From assembly GCA_964404285.1 (NCBI GenBank), contig CAYOJK010000001.1:310001-374000 (forward strand): a stretch of DNA of 64,000 nucleotides, in the 5' to 3' direction. The number at the start of each line of letters is the position of its first letter. Position 1 is the stretch's first letter. A program made the position numbers and the translations under genes. Below the pieces are notes generated by a model, which worked only from the letters and a program-made list of their open reading frames with translations, did not search any database and was not told the origin of the DNA. Of this stretch, positions 63,172 through 64,000 are shown piece after piece. Source of the DNA: JBASEY01 sp964404285 (lineage in GTDB: Bacteria > CSSED10-310).

Positions 63172-64000
63172 ACTGTGGCCGCCTTGTCCGAATCCCATTC
63201 AGCATCGATATTCTCGGGGTCGATCACATCTCTTGTTCGATGAATAATTTTTTCTGTATCTACTAGAGCTTGACGACAGTGTTCATCTGTTGGCAAAAAT
63301 CGCGCAAATTTCACCATGTCAGCTAAATCGAGAATATATAGAATATCGGTCTGAGTTGTCGGCTCGATACCCAAGCTCCGCATATCAGCTCGAATTTCTC
63401 CAGTGGTATGTTCCGTAGCGTTAAACGCATATCGTCGAGCTATATATGTTTTTAATATTTCTATCAGACGTATGAAGTATTTCTTTATTTCTCTTTTGGC
63501 CAGATATTGATTTGCACGAAGCTCTTCCAGCGCTTCCAATGCTTCTTGATCAGCCGGCTTTAACGGTGCTTGACTGATTTGGTGTCTCAGTATTATTTTT
63601 CGTCTCTTCCATTGTCGAATCTGCCATATCGCTATACTGATCAACAAAATTATCAGTATTACACTAGTGATAACTCCAATTACAAAACGGCTTCTTGCAC
63701 TGACATCAACTGCCGATTTAGTGTCTCTAAGTGATATTTCATCTTGGTTCAGGATGGATTCAATAACGATATATTGTTTTTGTGTTAAGGAGCTATGCTT
63801 GGCGCCATCTTTTGAAACCCAAACCACTTCGATTGCCGGAATTTCAAATTCGCCTGTTTTATAAATACTGAGCGTTAATTCTAAAGTTTCACTGTGTCCA
63901 TTTACCGAATATTCTGGAGCCAGGATTTGATAGTTCAATAGCGTAAAAGGTGATACATCAACCGTGTCGCCAGGAAATAATACTCGCATATCATTTGAAG
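63168..64000 (-). CDS. Bat-operon membrane protein, C-terminal part (DUF4381-like position)
   Basis: The frame stays open through base 64000, so the 5' end is outside the window; the ATG at 63989 is probably internal because the visible N-terminus begins inside a beta-sandwich (FPGDTVDVSPFTLLNYQILA). That BatD-like extracytoplasmic domain is followed by one helix (FVIGVITSVILIILLISIAI). A cytoplasmic helical tail (LEELRANQYLAKREIKKYFI, YIARRYAFNATEHTTGEIRA) ends the protein. Directly upstream of batA, the place usually taken by a DUF4381 protein after moxR and a DUF58 gene. Exact family uncertain. Confidence 0.8.
   Translation of the reverse strand, partial: SNDMRVLFPGDTVDVSPFTLLNYQILAPEYSVNGHSETLELTLSIYKTGEFEIPAIEVVWVSKDGAKHSSLTQKQYIVIESILNQDEISLRDTKSAVDVSARSRFVIGVITSVILIILLISIAIWQIRQWKRRKIILRHQISQAPLKPADQEALEALEELRANQYLAKREIKKYFIRLIEILKTYIARRYAFNATEHTTGEIRADMRSLGIEPTTQTDILYILDLADMVKFARFLPTDEHCRQALVDTEKIIHRTRDVIDPENIDAEWDSDKAATV

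Noticed and set aside
1..64000. CRISPR arrays, insertion sequences, integrases, prophage, rRNA
   Set aside because: None seen: no regularly spaced identical repeats, no transposase or integrase motifs, no rRNA-like sequence.

Overview
The window is a stretch of an A+T-rich bacterial chromosome with tightly packed genes, mostly in operons with short gaps or ATGA/GTGA/TGATG overlaps. Cell-envelope logic points to a diderm (Gram-negative-type) bacterium. Supporting evidence is an O-antigen ABC exporter, phosphoheptose isomerase plus a heptose-type nucleotidyltransferase, a WaaE-like glycosyltransferase, a lipoprotein, and a MurE carrying the DNPR motif of meso-diaminopimelate ligases. Several features (a shortened dcw cluster, IspH fused to a UbiA-like membrane domain, many TPR proteins, an exported MEMO1-AMMECR1 fusion, a complete batABCDE set) suggest an uncultured or poorly sampled lineage. 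I cannot assign a phylum from sequence reading alone. No transposon, integrase, prophage, CRISPR array or rRNA was seen.

Layout. 1-730: 3' part of UDP-glucose dehydrogenase. 876-4019: a zinc-ribbon/pseudokinase/TPR membrane protein and a small lipoprotein. 4048-12800 (minus): a polysaccharide export operon (wzm, wzt, coiled-coil methyltransferase, two GT4 glycosyltransferases, a large membrane protein). 12801-13441: the only long non-genic stretch, holding a decayed reading frame and a consensus promoter. 13442-14695: an exported repeat protein. 14692-22749 (minus): IspH fusion, bactofilin, tRNA-Gly(CCC), an 803-aa TPR protein, LipM/LplA-like acyltransferase, class I aminotransferase, GT2 and PilZ proteins. 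23020-33328 (plus): the division and cell-wall cluster mraZ-rsmH-ftsL-ftsI-murE-ftsW-murB-ftsQ-ftsA-ftsZ, headed by a promoter with four MraZ-type boxes. 33364-39532: B12-type radical SAM protein, LarE and a large PAS/GAF sensor. 39541-42922 (minus): yicC-remA-gmk-rpoZ-coaBC. 43067-46662: two paralogous exported TPR proteins, gmhA-like and hldE-like genes. 46685-49047 (minus): DUF72 protein and the MEMO1-AMMECR1 fusion. 49191-54078: VWA-like protein, SGNH hydrolase, GT2, RNase II/R-type exonuclease. 54088-55494 (minus): UTP-glucose-1-phosphate uridylyltransferase. 55668-57475: TatD-like, TcdA-like and rpsU, closed by an intrinsic terminator. 57525-64000 (minus): the bat operon, cut by the right edge.

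Working together: the UDPGP-type pyrophosphorylase (54088) and Ugd (left edge) make UDP-glucose and then UDP-glucuronate. These can feed the glycosyltransferases and the Wzm/Wzt exporter. GmhA-like, HldE-like and WaaE-like proteins fit the heptose-containing LPS core. The dcw cluster supplies septal peptidoglycan synthesis and the Z-ring. yicC-remA-gmk-rpoZ-coaBC is a widely conserved housekeeping order. The strongest candidates for something new are the pseudokinase, the IspH-UbiA-like fusion, the sensor with a degenerate ATPase domain, the hldE-like gene with an apparently dead N-terminal duplicate, and the exported MEMO1-AMMECR1 protein. I did not find a clear multi-gene system of an unknown kind.
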